From Calothrix sp. PCC 7716 (lineage in GTDB: Bacteria; Cyanobacteriota; Cyanobacteriia; Cyanobacteriales; Nostocaceae), in contig NZ_AP025018.1 of NCBI RefSeq assembly GCF_019977735.1, positions 3,162,001 to 3,226,000 on the forward strand: a stretch of 64,000 bases of DNA, written 5' to 3'. Positions 63,985 through 64,000 of the stretch are shown here, piece by piece. The notes below the pieces were generated by a model. It searched no databases. It saw only the letters and a list, made by a program, of their open reading frames with translations, and was not told the origin of the DNA. Every line of letters begins with the position of its first letter. Positions within the stretch are counted from its first letter, which is position 1. The position numbers and the translations under genes are program-made.

Positions 63985-64000
63985 AGCAAGCGAAAAAATA
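63968..64000 (+). other. Probable start of the next gene (cut by window end)
   Basis: Two candidates: ATG 63968 (MEIIDEASEKI, open to the end) and ATG 63981 (MKQAKKI), which overlaps the preceding TGA as ATGA. Neither can be confirmed from 33 bases. Confidence 0.3.

Overview
The window is chromosomal DNA of a filamentous, probably heterocyst-forming cyanobacterium (Nostocales). Support comes from photosystem I genes psaF, psaJ and psaL, solanesyl diphosphate synthase, hetZ with a patU3-like gene, two AMIN-domain amidases of the AmiC type, mreBCD, Tic22, and cyanobacterial families such as DUF1822, DUF928 and CHASE2/CHAT proteins. The order mreBCD, ssb, amiC, amiC, murI, sds, hetZ, psaL/J/F resembles, from memory, the alr0085-alr0110 segment of Anabaena PCC 7120. 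Base composition looks near 40% GC. The usual cyanobacterial palindrome GCGATCGC was not seen; GGCGCC is extremely frequent instead (22 copies found by eye in the first 11 kb), and GATC is very rare.

Layout. 1-8 kb: 3' part of a secreted filamentous-haemagglutinin-like protein, a TPR-CHAT protease-like protein, small secreted proteins, a TacT/TacA-type toxin-antitoxin pair with a palindromic operator candidate. 8-15 kb: a minus-strand operon encoding a sigma-70 family factor, a DUF1822 protein, a CHAT-CHASE2 membrane protein and a DUF928 protein; 300 bp away and divergent lies an M50 (site-2-like) protease. 15-17 kb: antitoxin-like gene, truncated MazF-like toxin and a solitary N6-adenine DNA methylase. 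17-21.5 kb: a metal-homeostasis block with a Zur-box-like site, a His-rich COG0523 GTPase, a second P-loop protein, two metallophosphoesterase-fold proteins with altered active sites, and a metallothionein behind an SmtB-type operator. 21-34 kb: housekeeping genes (pdhB, secD, secF, tsaC, prmC, Tic22, tRNA-Pro) mixed with GNAT, kinase-like, ACT and hydrolase genes. 34-45 kb: tsaD, psaF-psaJ-psaL, gmk, remA, a transglutaminase-like protein without the expected catalytic residues, patU3-like, hetZ, sds. 46-58 kb: murI, two amidases, cation/proton antiporter, SIMPL protein, ssb, mreBCD. 58-64 kb: ribD, a small conserved protein, a hybrid sensor kinase, a hypothetical protein and the start of another gene.

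How the genes fit together. Three themes stand out: (i) protease-like CHAT proteins linked with a sigma factor and an intramembrane protease, which may form a sensing and gene-control system; (ii) zinc and metal homeostasis under two apparent kinds of metal-sensor site; (iii) cell shape, septal peptidoglycan and heterocyst pattern genes packed together. Several families of short palindromic repeats fill the intergenic spaces, and several of them lie on or beside stop codons.

Limits: everything is read by eye. Family calls rest on recognised motifs and remembered relatives, not on searches; start codons were chosen from ribosome-binding-site-like sequence and repeat content.
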